Shown piece after piece: positions 33,313-40,317 of a DNA stretch of 61,733 nt. The stretch spans positions 1-61,733 of the forward strand of contig NZ_JAVHUW010000071.1 of the NCBI RefSeq assembly GCF_030954495.1. The letters are read 5' to 3'. The notes under the pieces are model-generated. The model made no database searches. It saw only the letters and a program-made list of their open reading frames with translations, and had not been told where the DNA came from. Position 1 is the stretch's first letter. Each line of letters starts with the position of its first letter. Both the position numbers and the translations under genes were made by a program. The stretch comes from Candidatus Desulfosporosinus nitrosoreducens. GTDB lineage: Bacteria; Bacillota; Desulfitobacteriia; Desulfitobacteriales; Desulfitobacteriaceae.

Positions 33313-33542
33313 TCCCTCCCCAATCCGAAAGGCCTAATAATCCTCGGGCTTACATACTTCTGCCCTATCTTCCGGCCATCGAGATAGTCCACAACTACAT
33401 CGTCATCGCCAATGGTAATGAGCGTTTTGTGGTCCCTTACTGTGAGGCCGCTGTGCAAAATTTGCGCCCAGCGCTTGTGATGACGTGCTTTTTTCATGCT
33501 TAAGCGGTAATTTCGGATGAACCTTGTGATTGTTTTAATCAT
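33309..33542 (-). CDS. Hypothetical basic protein, 77 residues
   Basis: N-terminus strongly basic (RFIRNYRLSMKKARHHKRWA), C-terminus beta-rich (KTLITIGDDDVVVDYLDGRKI). Overlaps both neighbours by 4 bases. Possibly nucleic-acid-binding. Unrecognised. Confidence 0.55.
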   Translation of the reverse strand: MIKTITRFIRNYRLSMKKARHHKRWAQILHSGLTVRDHKTLITIGDDDVVVDYLDGRKIGQKYVSPRIIRPFGLGRE

Positions 33543-33766
33543 CTCCGCCTCTTCTTTCTCTTCTTGAGTTTTCTTCGGGCCATGTAGCGTTCATAATGGT
33601 TTTTCTTGGTCTTGACCGGTTTCGCCGATGGTCCCGATGTGTACCAATGGCCTTCCGGTCCTAGTATCCAGGCGGCTCCGCAGAGGCATTTGGTTTTAAT
33701 CTCTGCCTCAGGAAATTCCATGGATAGTCCGCAATCGCAGGTTTGAGATGCTTGCTTGATTACCAT
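33539..33766 (-). CDS. Zinc-ribbon protein with basic tail
   Basis: 75 residues. TCDCG ... KCLCGAAW gives two CxCG knuckles; the C-terminus is RRKLKKRKKRRR. The combination suggests RNA or DNA binding. ATGA-type overlap with the next gene. Confidence 0.6.
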   Translation of the reverse strand: MVIKQASQTCDCGLSMEFPEAEIKTKCLCGAAWILGPEGHWYTSGPSAKPVKTKKNHYERYMARRKLKKRKKRRR

Positions 33767-33777
33767 AAGGACACCCC

Positions 33778-33966
33778 CTATGCTACTCTCCCTCTTTTAA
33801 GTGCCGAATGGCAGCTGGCCGCGATATTTATCGCCTGCTTCAGGCTTGTCCACTTGCCAAAGTCAACGCGGTTTACCTTTATGTCCGCCGTGGCCAGGTC
33901 GAGGATTTCCTTGAGCTCAGAGCTTGTTAATGAGCCGAGGGTTGATTCGAGGATTTTCTTAAGCAT
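33778..33966 (-). CDS. Hypothetical early phage protein, about 62 residues
   Basis: MLKKILESTLGSLTSSELKE, then LATADIKVNRVDFGKWTSLK: all-helical. ATG 33966 chosen because GAGGTGA lies five bases upstream; an in-frame GTG at 33975 is inside that site. Overlaps the preceding gene by 8 bases. Confidence 0.55.
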   Translation of the reverse strand: MLKKILESTLGSLTSSELKEILDLATADIKVNRVDFGKWTSLKQAINIAASCHSALKRGRVA

Positions 33967-34162
33967 GGAAATCACCTCGCTTTATTGATTGATCTTTTAG
34001 GTTTATCGCCTTACCTTGCGGAGCATCGACAATCCTAATCGTCCCGGGTATGGCATTCATCAAGATCTCAAACGCTTGTTGTTGCTCTGCCGTGAGCGCC
34101 ACTGGAAGAATATTGTCATCCTTGACATAGAAGAGGGCCAATCCGTCTTTCGTCTCTCTCAC
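33959..34162 (-). CDS. Hypothetical early phage protein, about 67 residues
   Basis: RETKDGLALFYVKDDNILPV, then TAEQQQAFEILMNAIPGTIR: beta strands followed by a helix. GTG at 34162 overlaps the upstream TGA (GTGA) and is preferred; an ATG at 34222 would make a 64-base overlap with the neighbouring gene. Confidence 0.5.
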   Translation of the reverse strand: MRETKDGLALFYVKDDNILPVALTAEQQQAFEILMNAIPGTIRIVDAPQGKAINLKDQSIKRGDFHA

Positions 34163-34398
34163 CTGCCTTTCTGAAAAGAAGTTGACATAAGCCGAACGGA
34201 ACCCTTCATTTCGCAAAGCCATTCGGTAAACTGATAAACTGTTAACTCCTCGCAGTCATCCAAACCTTGATAATCCTTCGCTTCATCCATAAGGATGAAA
34301 ATCAAATCGGCTAAGTCCCTATATTTGATTTCTGTCAAGATTTCAGTTGTGCCTTGATTCTTAATGGCCTCAGTGACTTGATTTATTGGGGTATTCAT
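34159..34398 (-). CDS. Hypothetical early phage protein, 79 residues
   Basis: MNTPINQVTEAIKNQGTTEI, then YRDLADLIFILMDEAKDYQG and YQFTEWLCEMKG: helical. Start at 34398 follows a GAGGTGAGG ribosome binding site; the long upstream extension is not translated. Unrecognised. Confidence 0.55.
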   Translation of the reverse strand: MNTPINQVTEAIKNQGTTEILTEIKYRDLADLIFILMDEAKDYQGLDDCEELTVYQFTEWLCEMKGSVRLMSTSFQKGR

Positions 34399-34405
34399 CT
34401 TTTCC

Positions 34406-34627
34406 TCACCTCGCCTTAAGTATCGAATTGATTTTTTCCCACAAAGCCTTGTATTGCTCTCCTTTCTCTGTGAGGATTTTTGCAGATTCGCTACGTACAT
34501 CAAAAGCGAGAAATATTTTTGCGCTCTCTCGCGCATCGGCGGCAGCGGTAACTAAAGCATCTGTAATGCTTAGAAGTTCTTTAACCGTGAATTGGCAATT
34601 GATTGAGTCAGGATTGTTATCGTTCAT
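34406..34627 (-). CDS. Hypothetical helical phage protein, 73 residues
   Basis: NCQFTVKELLSITDALVTAA begins a two- or three-helix bundle ending WEKINSILKAR. Coupled to neighbours in the early operon. Unrecognised. Confidence 0.55.
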   Translation of the reverse strand: MNDNNPDSINCQFTVKELLSITDALVTAAADARESAKIFLAFDVRSESAKILTEKGEQYKALWEKINSILKAR

Positions 34628-34687
34628 AGGTTCGCCTCGCTTTCATAATTGCTTTCAGGGCATCTCGCCAGCACGCTGGCATCACGC

Positions 34688-34846
34688 TCAAGGCGTATAG
34701 ATTTTGAATTCATTGCCACACTCCATGCATTTGAACCTTTCCGAATTGCCGTAGGAACTGTATTCATCACTATCGGGTATAAATTCGGTATTCTCAGAAC
34801 CGCAATCGCAATCGCAAACAACCGTATAGCCGTAAAATGTTGCCAT
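34688..34846 (-). CDS. 52-residue zinc-ribbon protein
   Basis: MATFYGYTVVCDCDCGSENT ... FKCMECGNEFKIYTP. It has CxCxC plus CxxC and the spacing of a zinc ribbon. GGAGGTGA precedes ATG 34846. The longer open frame through here (34624-34869) is a shadow in another phase. Confidence 0.7.
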   Translation of the reverse strand: MATFYGYTVVCDCDCGSENTEFIPDSDEYSSYGNSERFKCMECGNEFKIYTP

Positions 34847-34850
34847 TGTC

Positions 34851-34904
34851 TCACCTCCCTCCATACCAAGGGATTGAATTCGGGTGAAGCATGAGTTTGG
34901 TCAT
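34851..34904 (-). CDS. 17-residue micropeptide
   Basis: MTKLMLHPNSIPWYGGR. GCAGGTGA, the end of the preceding ORF, is its ribosome binding site, and its own last codons GGAGGGAGGTGA form the site for the next gene. It may exist to couple translation rather than for its product. Confidence 0.35.
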   Translation of the reverse strand: MTKLMLHPNSIPWYGGR

Positions 34905-34908
34905 TGGA

Positions 34909-34977
34909 TCACCTGCCTTTCAAGCCAAGGTTTTCACAAAGCTTGTCCAAGCGTTTATAAAAAACAATATCTGGCAT
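34909..34977 (-). CDS. 22-residue micropeptide
   Basis: MPDIVFYKRLDKLCENLGLK-GR. It starts directly after the excisionase-like gene and ends in AGGCAGGTGA, the ribosome binding site of the 17-residue ORF. Probably a translational-coupling or leader peptide. Confidence 0.35.
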   Translation of the reverse strand: MPDIVFYKRLDKLCENLGLKGR

Positions 34978-34978
34978 A

Positions 34979-35191
34979 TTAAGAGGCCTTTCCTTTTTGC
35001 GCTTCGAGCCACTTCGCGAAATCTTTCTTTTCAACCCGCTTGGTAATTCCTATGGCTATATTGGGTATCCCCCCGTGTTCTGGCCTACGCTTTAAAAACC
35101 CGTACACAGTACCGCGAGAAATTTTTAAATAATTAGCGATATCTTGTGCGGTTAGAATTTCATCTAATGATGCAAATTTAACCTCTTCCAT
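34979..35191 (-). CDS. Excisionase-like helix-turn-helix protein
   Basis: 70 residues: LTAQDIANYLKISRGTVYGF-LKRR, then GITKRVEKKDFAKWLEAQ, a winged helix of the MerR/Xis class (HTH_17). The second gene of the lytic transcript, a usual place for a directionality factor that helps the integrase excise the prophage. An early regulator is the alternative. Confidence 0.75.
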   Translation of the reverse strand: MEEVKFASLDEILTAQDIANYLKISRGTVYGFLKRRPEHGGIPNIAIGITKRVEKKDFAKWLEAQKGKAS

Positions 35192-35195
35192 ATTT

Positions 35196-35417
35196 TCACC
35201 CTACTTTCAAAGATTCTGGCTTGATGAACAATGACGGAGACACTTCAAGCGCAAGGCAAATACGCTCCATATCTTCCACGGTAATCTTTTTGTAGCCGTT
35301 CATCATGGCGCTAAATTCGTTTTTTTTGTATCCAGCTTGCTGTGCAATAAATCCTTGTTTAAGGCCCTTGCTTTTGATGTAGTCTTGAATCCTTTTTGGT
35401 ATCTTAGGTTTATCCAT
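35196..35417 (-). CDS. Cro-like XRE-family regulator
   Basis: 73 residues from MDKPKIPKRIQDYIKSK at 35417. QGFIAQQAGYKKNEFSAMMN is the helix-turn-helix. First gene of the leftward lytic operon, divergent from the repressor, so most likely Cro or antirepressor. The frame is open upstream to 35513, but that stretch is the operator region; GGAGGGG lies before ATG 35417. Confidence 0.82.
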   Translation of the reverse strand: MDKPKIPKRIQDYIKSKGLKQGFIAQQAGYKKNEFSAMMNGYKKITVEDMERICLALEVSPSLFIKPESLKVG

Positions 35418-35430
35418 TTCTGCCCCTCCT

Positions 35431-35507
35431 CTCGATATTATCGAGTTTAAATAGAGTATATCTCGATATAATCGAAATGTAAAGATAAAAAACTCAGTTA
35501 TATCGAA
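35431..35507. promoter_or_regulatory. Three phage operators at 31-bp spacing
   Basis: CTCGATATTATCGAG (35431-35445) is a perfect palindrome. CTCGATATAATCGAA (35462-35476) and CTCAGTTATATCGAA (35493-35507) are variants. Each starts 31 bp after the previous one, about three helix turns, so bound proteins would lie on one face. The middle copy fills the spacer of the leftward promoter. Confidence 0.8.
35455..35483 (-). promoter_or_regulatory. Leftward early (lytic) promoter
   Basis: On the minus strand TTTACA, 17 bases, TATACT. The spacer contains the middle operator and the -10 lies between the first two, so repressor or Cro binding would block it. It drives the Cro-like and excisionase-like genes. 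Confidence 0.8.
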
Positions 35508-35536
35508 AAACATTTCAGAAATACTGAGCTTTTGTC

Positions 35537-35565
35537 TTTACATTTTAGGACAAAATGTTTATTAT
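35537..35565 (+). promoter_or_regulatory. Repressor promoter with inverted-repeat operator
   Basis: TTTACA, 17 bases, TATTAT. An inverted repeat ACATTTT-AGGAC-AAAATGT (35540-35558) overlaps the -35 and spacer, and AAAATGT recurs at 35583-35589. This differs in sequence from the leftward operators, so a second regulator or autoregulation is likely. Confidence 0.7.
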
Positions 35566-35601
35566 ACAAATATTAGGGGGTAAAATGTAGGAGGTTTTAA
35601 A

Positions 35602-35946
35602 ATGTCAGATACAAATGAAGCTAGATTGAGAGTTGGAAAAGTGATAAGGGATGCAAGGAACAAGTCTGGTCTTACGCAAAGGCAATTAGGAGACATGATT
35701 GGTAAAAGCAATAATACAATTACTGGATGGGAAAAGGGAATAAATAGTCCTGATGTTGAAGCAATAGAACTGCTTTGTGCCGTTCTTGACATTCCTGTCA
35801 AAGAGATGTTTCCCCATTGTGCGGAAAAAGACGTTAAGACAATGGAATTAACGACTATTGAGCAAAATCTTATTGAATCTTGGAGAAAACTATCCGAAGC
35901 TGATCGCCTTAAAATTATGGGAATGATTGAAATAAAACTAAACTAA
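35602..35946 (+). CDS. XRE-family phage repressor
   Basis: 114 residues. VGKVIRDARNKSGLTQRQLG-DMIGKSNNTITGWEKG is a classical Cro/CI helix-turn-helix at residues 11-65. The C-terminal ~35 residues (LTTIEQNLIESWRKLSEADR) resemble the short tails of SinR/phi105-like repressors and lack a LexA-type peptidase, so induction must be by another route. GTAGGAGG lies upstream. It should maintain lysogeny. Confidence 0.88.
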   Translation: MSDTNEARLRVGKVIRDARNKSGLTQRQLGDMIGKSNNTITGWEKGINSPDVEAIELLCAVLDIPVKEMFPHCAEKDVKTMELTTIEQNLIESWRKLSEADRLKIMGMIEIKLN

Positions 35947-35967
35947 AATCTAAGAAGGTGTTATAAA

Positions 35968-37263
35968 ATGGCCGTACCATTTACTCGCCGGCGCGGATGT
36001 ACTTGCTGGCAAAAAAAATGCACCTGTGGCGCAACTAAGAAAACTAATTGCACATGCGGCGCAAGTAAGTCAAAAATAAACAAATGTACCTGTGGTGCAA
36101 AATGGGAATACATATTAGAGGCTGGGATCAATCCGAAAACAGGAAAGCGTTGGCAGCCATCTAAGGGTGGATTTGCCACTAAAAAAGAAGCGGAAGACGC
36201 CGGTATAATTGCACAAAACGATATATTAAACAAGACATTTATTATTGAATCGGACATTTCATTTGGGGATTTCGTCCCCAAATGGGAAGCGAATTACATA
36301 ACGGTAACTGGAGTCAAAAATTCAACCTTGAGGGCAAGAAAGTTCACAACTAAAAGGCTTATTAAATATTTCGGCTATAGGCCAATGAAGGATATAAGCA
36401 AAAAAGATTATCAAGAAATGCTTAATGACCTTAAGAATAAGGGATATGCCCATGAAACAATAGCGTCCACGCATCAGGTCGCCCGCCTAATATTTAATCT
36501 GGCAATTACGTGGGAATATATTAAGATCGATCCTACAAAAGGCGCCAAAATTCCAGCAGATAAATTGACTGTTGAGCAGATAGAGACCCAGGAAGATGTA
36601 CCAAAATATTTAGAAAAAGAACAACTTGCCAAGTTTCTCAAGGCGGCAGAAAAATTTGGCCTTGAAAAAGACTTCGAGATATTTATGGCTTTGGCATATC
36701 TTGGACTAAGGACGGGAGAACTTTGCGCATTGTATGAAGAAGACTTAAAGAGTGATGAAGGACTAATAAGGATCACGAAGACGTTATACAATCCGACAGA
36801 AAATCGTTTCAAATATGAGATAACAACGCCAAAAACCAAAAAATCCATCAGGGATATAACAATTGAAGATGACATAAAAGAACTTTTAAATAAATTAATA
36901 GTTAAAAATAATATACTTAAAATGAAGCACCGAAAAACATACCATAAAGATCGAGGTAAATATTTTTTATTTGTAATTACCGAAGAAGATGCTCCTGGTT
37001 TCCCTCTTTATCACCAAAAAATACAGTATAGGATGAAGAGATTATTAAAGATAGCCGGGCTAGATCCGAGCTTAAGTCCTCACGTTCTAAGGCATACTCA
37101 TGTATCTTTATTAGCCGAGGCCGGAGTAAGCCTACAAGACATAATGGATAGAGTTGGCCATGAAGACGAAAAAACAACGCGTAGAATATATTTGCATGTC
37201 ACAAAACCAAAGAGAAAAGAGGCCTCCCATGCTTTCGGTAAACTAATGGGTAGCCTCTTATAA
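35968..37263 (+). CDS. Phage integrase, tyrosine recombinase, with Cys-rich N-terminus
   Basis: 431 residues. Residues 1-45 carry four CTC/CxC units (C11, C13, C18, C20, C28, C30, C40, C42), then an arm-binding AP2-like domain (GKRWQPSKGGFATKKEAE), SAM-like core-binding domain and catalytic domain with R248 (LGLRTGELCAL), K291 region, H372-R375 (HVLRHTH), H398 (GHED) and nucleophile Y408. It integrates and excises the phage. The site should lie just downstream. AGGTG precedes the ATG, 21 bases after the repressor stop. Confidence 0.95.
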   Translation: MAVPFTRRRGCTCWQKKCTCGATKKTNCTCGASKSKINKCTCGAKWEYILEAGINPKTGKRWQPSKGGFATKKEAEDAGIIAQNDILNKTFIIESDISFGDFVPKWEANYITVTGVKNSTLRARKFTTKRLIKYFGYRPMKDISKKDYQEMLNDLKNKGYAHETIASTHQVARLIFNLAITWEYIKIDPTKGAKIPADKLTVEQIETQEDVPKYLEKEQLAKFLKAAEKFGLEKDFEIFMALAYLGLRTGELCALYEEDLKSDEGLIRITKTLYNPTENRFKYEITTPKTKKSIRDITIEDDIKELLNKLIVKNNILKMKHRKTYHKDRGKYFLFVITEEDAPGFPLYHQKIQYRMKRLLKIAGLDPSLSPHVLRHTHVSLLAEAGVSLQDIMDRVGHEDEKTTRRIYLHVTKPKRKEASHAFGKLMGSLL

Positions 37264-37334
37264 AAAACTTCTGAATGTTGGCAAATCGTTGGCGTAAAAG
37301 TGTTTAACTAGGCCGAATAGCCTTATTTTACTGG

Positions 37335-37682
37335 CTACTTATCTCCTTCTTCAGGAACAATACAGATCATCGAAAACAGTTCCTCACCTCTGTTAGAAAA
37401 CTGGTGCAGAGCATTCCCCGGCACATAAGCGTAAGAGCCTGCTTCCACTTCATGATCTACCCCGTCGAGATGAAGTATTCCTTTTCCTCTGACAATATAG
37501 TTAATATGGGGCCAAGGATGACTGTGTCTTGGGGTATAACCCTCGGACTCCAGATCAAAAACCCGCATAACATACCCTTCCCAGCCTTCCTTAGGGGATA
37601 CCAGAACTTTTTTGAAGACATTTTTTACTGTATCCCCTTCAAGCTTAATCCTTAGGGCATCCTTCTCCTGGGCAACAATCAT
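37335..37682 (-). CDS. Small cupin-domain protein
   Basis: 115 residues. TPRHSHPWPHINYIVRGKG with three His and a Glu-containing second motif (GSYAYVPGNALHQF) make a single-domain metal-binding cupin. Located 113 bases after hutH on the same strand, so it may take part in histidine or amino-acid catabolism, but it could also be separate. It is the first host gene beyond the prophage. Confidence 0.8.
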   Translation of the reverse strand: MIVAQEKDALRIKLEGDTVKNVFKKVLVSPKEGWEGYVMRVFDLESEGYTPRHSHPWPHINYIVRGKGILHLDGVDHEVEAGSYAYVPGNALHQFSNRGEELFSMICIVPEEGDK

Positions 37683-37795
37683 GGTCCATTCCCTCCTTAT
37701 TTACTTATTTATCATCCAATTCTACTTATGAATTCAAAGTCCTCTTTTCTTGGGAAAATAACAGTGATTTTCTGCAATATCTTTGAGCGAACTGA

Positions 37796-39361
37796 TTATT
37801 TCCGGAGACAGTGCTCAACAGAGGCCACTAAGTTTCCGGAGGAGACCAATTCCTTGGCCGCTTGAATATCCGGGTACATAATGCGGTCCTCCCGGAGCAT
37901 GCTTACCTTGGAGCGAACCAGCCGATAGGCATCCCCGCTGCCCTTACCCAAGTGAAGGTCTCCGGATTTCTCTCTTAAATCAATACCTTGGCAGGCCGCC
38001 AGGAGTTCCATGGCCAAAACATTCGCCGCATTGTCAATAATAGTGCGGGCTTTGCGAGCGGCAATCGTCCCCATGCTGACATGATCTTCCTGATTGGCTG
38101 AAGAAGGTATTGAATCCACACTTGCCGGATGGGCTAAAATCTTGTTTTCGGAAACTAAAGAAGCGGCGGAATATTGTACAATCATAAACCCGGAATTCAG
38201 ACCACCGTCTGGAGTAAGAAAGGCCGGCAGGCCGCTTAAATTTGGATTTACTAAACGCTCCAAACGTCGTTCGGCGATATTCGCCAGTTCTGCTACGGCA
38301 ATTCCGAGAAAATCCATGGCTAAGGCAATGGGTTGTCCGTGAAAATTCCCCCCGGAAAACACTTCCCCTTCTTCGGGAAAGATTAAAGGGTTGTCTGTCG
38401 CCGAATTCATTTCCGTCTGGACAATTTTCTTAACATACTCCAGAGCATCTTTGGATGGGCCGTGAACTTGGGCCACACAGCGCAGAGCGTAAGCATCCTG
38501 AACGCGGGGACGTCGTTCTCCGGCTACAAACGTACTCCCTGAAGTCAGTTGACGAATTTCTTGTGCCGTCTCCATTTGTCCGCGATGAGGACGCACAGCA
38601 TGGATCTTCGGATCAAAGGCGTCAAGGATTCCCTCCAAAGCCTCTATGGACAAAGCCGCCGTAATATTGGCAGATTTCCAGAGTATTTCTGCATCCCATA
38701 CTGCCAGAGCGGCGATAGACGTCATGATTTGGGTCCCGTTAATTAAAGCCAAACCTTCCTTCCCCTCTAAAGCCACCGGCTCAATCCCGGCGAGAGCCAG
38801 AGCCTCGCTTCCTTTCAGGCGCTTACCTCGATAAAAGGCCTCACCCTCACCTAAGAGAACTAAAACCATGTGAGACAAGGGGGCTAAGTCCCCGCTTGCT
38901 CCCAGAGATCCTTTCTCCGGGATGACCGGAATAACTCCGGCATTTAGTACGTTAAGCAGTGTTTCCAAGGTGGAAAGACGAATACCTGAAAATCCTTTGG
39001 CCAAAGCGTTGGCGCGCAGCAGCAGAATTCCCCGTACAACTTCCGCCGGAAGAGGTTCCCCCACTCCGGCGGAATGACTCATAATCAGGTTCCGCTGGAG
39101 CTTTTTAGCATCATCTGTAGATATCACAACATTACTGAACATCCCAAAACCGGTAGTGATCCCATAAACCGATTTGTTGTCTCTAATCAATTGATCAACA
39201 AATTCTCTGGATTTTCTAACTTTTTCTTGGGCACTGGATTTTAAAACCGCTTTGGCTCCATATCTCGCTACGGCTATCACTTGCTCCAAAGTGAGAGATT
39301 CCCCGTCTAATTCAACCTCTGATTGTTCTGTCAATAATTCTTTTGCTAAGATCTCAGTCAT
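37796..39361 (-). CDS. hutH: Histidine ammonia-lyase
   Basis: 521 residues. It converts L-histidine to urocanate and ammonia. GSLGASGDLAPLSHM contains the Ala-Ser-Gly that cyclises into the MIO cofactor; YGITTGFGMFS, NGTQ and SVDSIPSSANQEDHVSMG are family signatures. The gene follows hutP and a leader with a terminator, as in Bacillus. The N-terminal ~15 residues extend beyond the usual start; later hutUIG genes are not in this window. Confidence 0.95.
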   Translation of the reverse strand: MTEILAKELLTEQSEVELDGESLTLEQVIAVARYGAKAVLKSSAQEKVRKSREFVDQLIRDNKSVYGITTGFGMFSNVVISTDDAKKLQRNLIMSHSAGVGEPLPAEVVRGILLLRANALAKGFSGIRLSTLETLLNVLNAGVIPVIPEKGSLGASGDLAPLSHMVLVLLGEGEAFYRGKRLKGSEALALAGIEPVALEGKEGLALINGTQIMTSIAALAVWDAEILWKSANITAALSIEALEGILDAFDPKIHAVRPHRGQMETAQEIRQLTSGSTFVAGERRPRVQDAYALRCVAQVHGPSKDALEYVKKIVQTEMNSATDNPLIFPEEGEVFSGGNFHGQPIALAMDFLGIAVAELANIAERRLERLVNPNLSGLPAFLTPDGGLNSGFMIVQYSAASLVSENKILAHPASVDSIPSSANQEDHVSMGTIAARKARTIIDNAANVLAMELLAACQGIDLREKSGDLHLGKGSGDAYRLVRSKVSMLREDRIMYPDIQAAKELVSSGNLVASVEHCLRK

Positions 39362-39389
39362 CTTTATTCCCCCTAAATTAAGAGCAACG

Positions 39390-39480
39390 AAAAAGAGGAT
39401 TAAGCTGTAAACCTTCGTCTATAGCTTAGCCCTCTATCATCTAATATCTCTGAGCATACCCTATTCTATTGCAATTTCTA
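39390..39480 (-). promoter_or_regulatory. hut leader: NAG cluster and terminator for HutP antitermination
   Basis: In the hutP-hutH gap, the transcript has UAG/CAG triplets at 39480, 39468, 39463, 39452, 39443 and 39436 (the last pair 4 nt apart), immediately followed by a terminator: GAGGGCTAAGCT pairs with AGCTTAATCCTC, then TTTTTC. B. subtilis HutP bound to histidine and Mg2+ recognises NAG clusters overlapping such a terminator. The arrangement fits, spacing differs. Confidence 0.7.
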
Positions 39481-39513
39481 CGATTTCATACGATCATTCA
39501 CTGTATTATAGTT

Positions 39514-39954
39514 TTACAAATGATTGATTCCCAGCCCGCAGACCTCGTGTTCATGCCCTTTAATGGGAGCACCAATCATTCCATACATCCCGACGGCAAT
39601 CCAGAGATCATCCTTATCGGAAAGAATACGCGGACCTATAACTATTGCAAAACGAAGACCTGCCGTTCGCAAAACATCGCCCAATTGCATTGGGCCCCTC
39701 CCTAAGCCTTGGAGGGCTTCTAGAATAGCATGGTAGAGGGCATGTTGAGAACGATATCGTTCATCGACGAGGCCTTCACGCTTCGCGGCAGTCTCTACTG
39801 CCGCGATGATTTTTTGCATGTCCATAGAACCAACCTTACCGGTGGCTACACGAAAACCTTTTTCCCGAGCACTCTCAACGTATCCCTCAATGAGGCCACC
39901 TTCAGCCATAGCTACTAAGAGGGCTATTTTCCCCAGGGATGAGCATTGTTCCAT
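39514..39954 (-). CDS. hutP: HutP, histidine-responsive antiterminator
   Basis: 146 residues. KVGSMDMQKIIAAVETAAKR, QHALYHAILEALQGLGRG, LRTAGLRFAIV and MIGAPIKGHEHEV..GINHL are strongly HutP-like; the three His near the C-terminus bind metal and L-histidine. As a hexamer it opens the terminator ahead of hutH when histidine is plentiful. AAGG is five bases before ATG 39954; ATG 39957 is the alternative. Confidence 0.93.
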   Translation of the reverse strand: MEQCSSLGKIALLVAMAEGGLIEGYVESAREKGFRVATGKVGSMDMQKIIAAVETAAKREGLVDERYRSQHALYHAILEALQGLGRGPMQLGDVLRTAGLRFAIVIGPRILSDKDDLWIAVGMYGMIGAPIKGHEHEVCGLGINHL

Positions 39955-39957
39955 CAT

Positions 39958-40317
39958 AACCTTAACACGCTCTCCAAACTTGCTTAAAATCTATTTTTCT
40001 TTCAGCTCTATTAGCTTTGGTCATCAGAATTAACTTCTAACAACAGCTAACCCTCCTCTTATCATAGCTGAGAAACAGGTCTCCTACAATATCAAATCCG
40101 AATAATTTTAGCGTGAAGTTTAACCTCTTCGGACAAAGTATAGAATAGCGATTTTCGGACATGGTACTATATAGTGCTCTATAGCACTAGGCTCCTTTTC
40201 GTATTTACTCAACTTTTTTCTCAAAATTCAAAAGGATTTGTGCGAACCATGTCGAATTATAGTTTAATACTGGTTCAAATAGGCCTATAATACTAATACA
40301 GAATGGAGTGATCAGTT
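39958..40317. other. Divergent hutP/permease regulatory region, 360 bp
   Basis: No gene seen. It contains a perfect hairpin TAGTGCT-CTAT-AGCACTA at 40172-40189, a TCCGAA/TTCGGA pairing around 40095-40130, and TATAAT at 40286-40291 just upstream of the permease. GGAGTG at 40305-40310 is the permease ribosome binding site. No known riboswitch recognised. Confidence 0.5.

Larger units (their letters stand above)
1..37263. mobile_element. Siphovirus prophage (left end outside the window)
   Basis: A continuous block of phage genes runs from an amidase cut by the left edge to a tyrosine recombinase ending at 37263. It contains full packaging, head, long non-contractile tail, lysis, replication and lysogeny modules in the usual order. 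The only clear damage is three one-base frameshifts at homopolymers near 24-26 kb. The right junction must lie between the integrase stop and the host cupin gene ending at 37335. The attachment core cannot be defined without the left end. Confidence 0.95.

Noticed and set aside
34624..34869. 81-codon minus-strand frame
   Set aside because: The correct phase here is the 52-residue zinc ribbon (34688-34846), with GGAGGTGA before its ATG.
37264..37334. Attachment site of the prophage
   Set aside because: It must be near here, but without the left junction no duplicated core can be recognised, and no tRNA is present.
37318..37337. TAGCC/GGCTA hairpin at the cupin stop
   Set aside because: Only five base pairs and no T-run; too weak to call a terminator.
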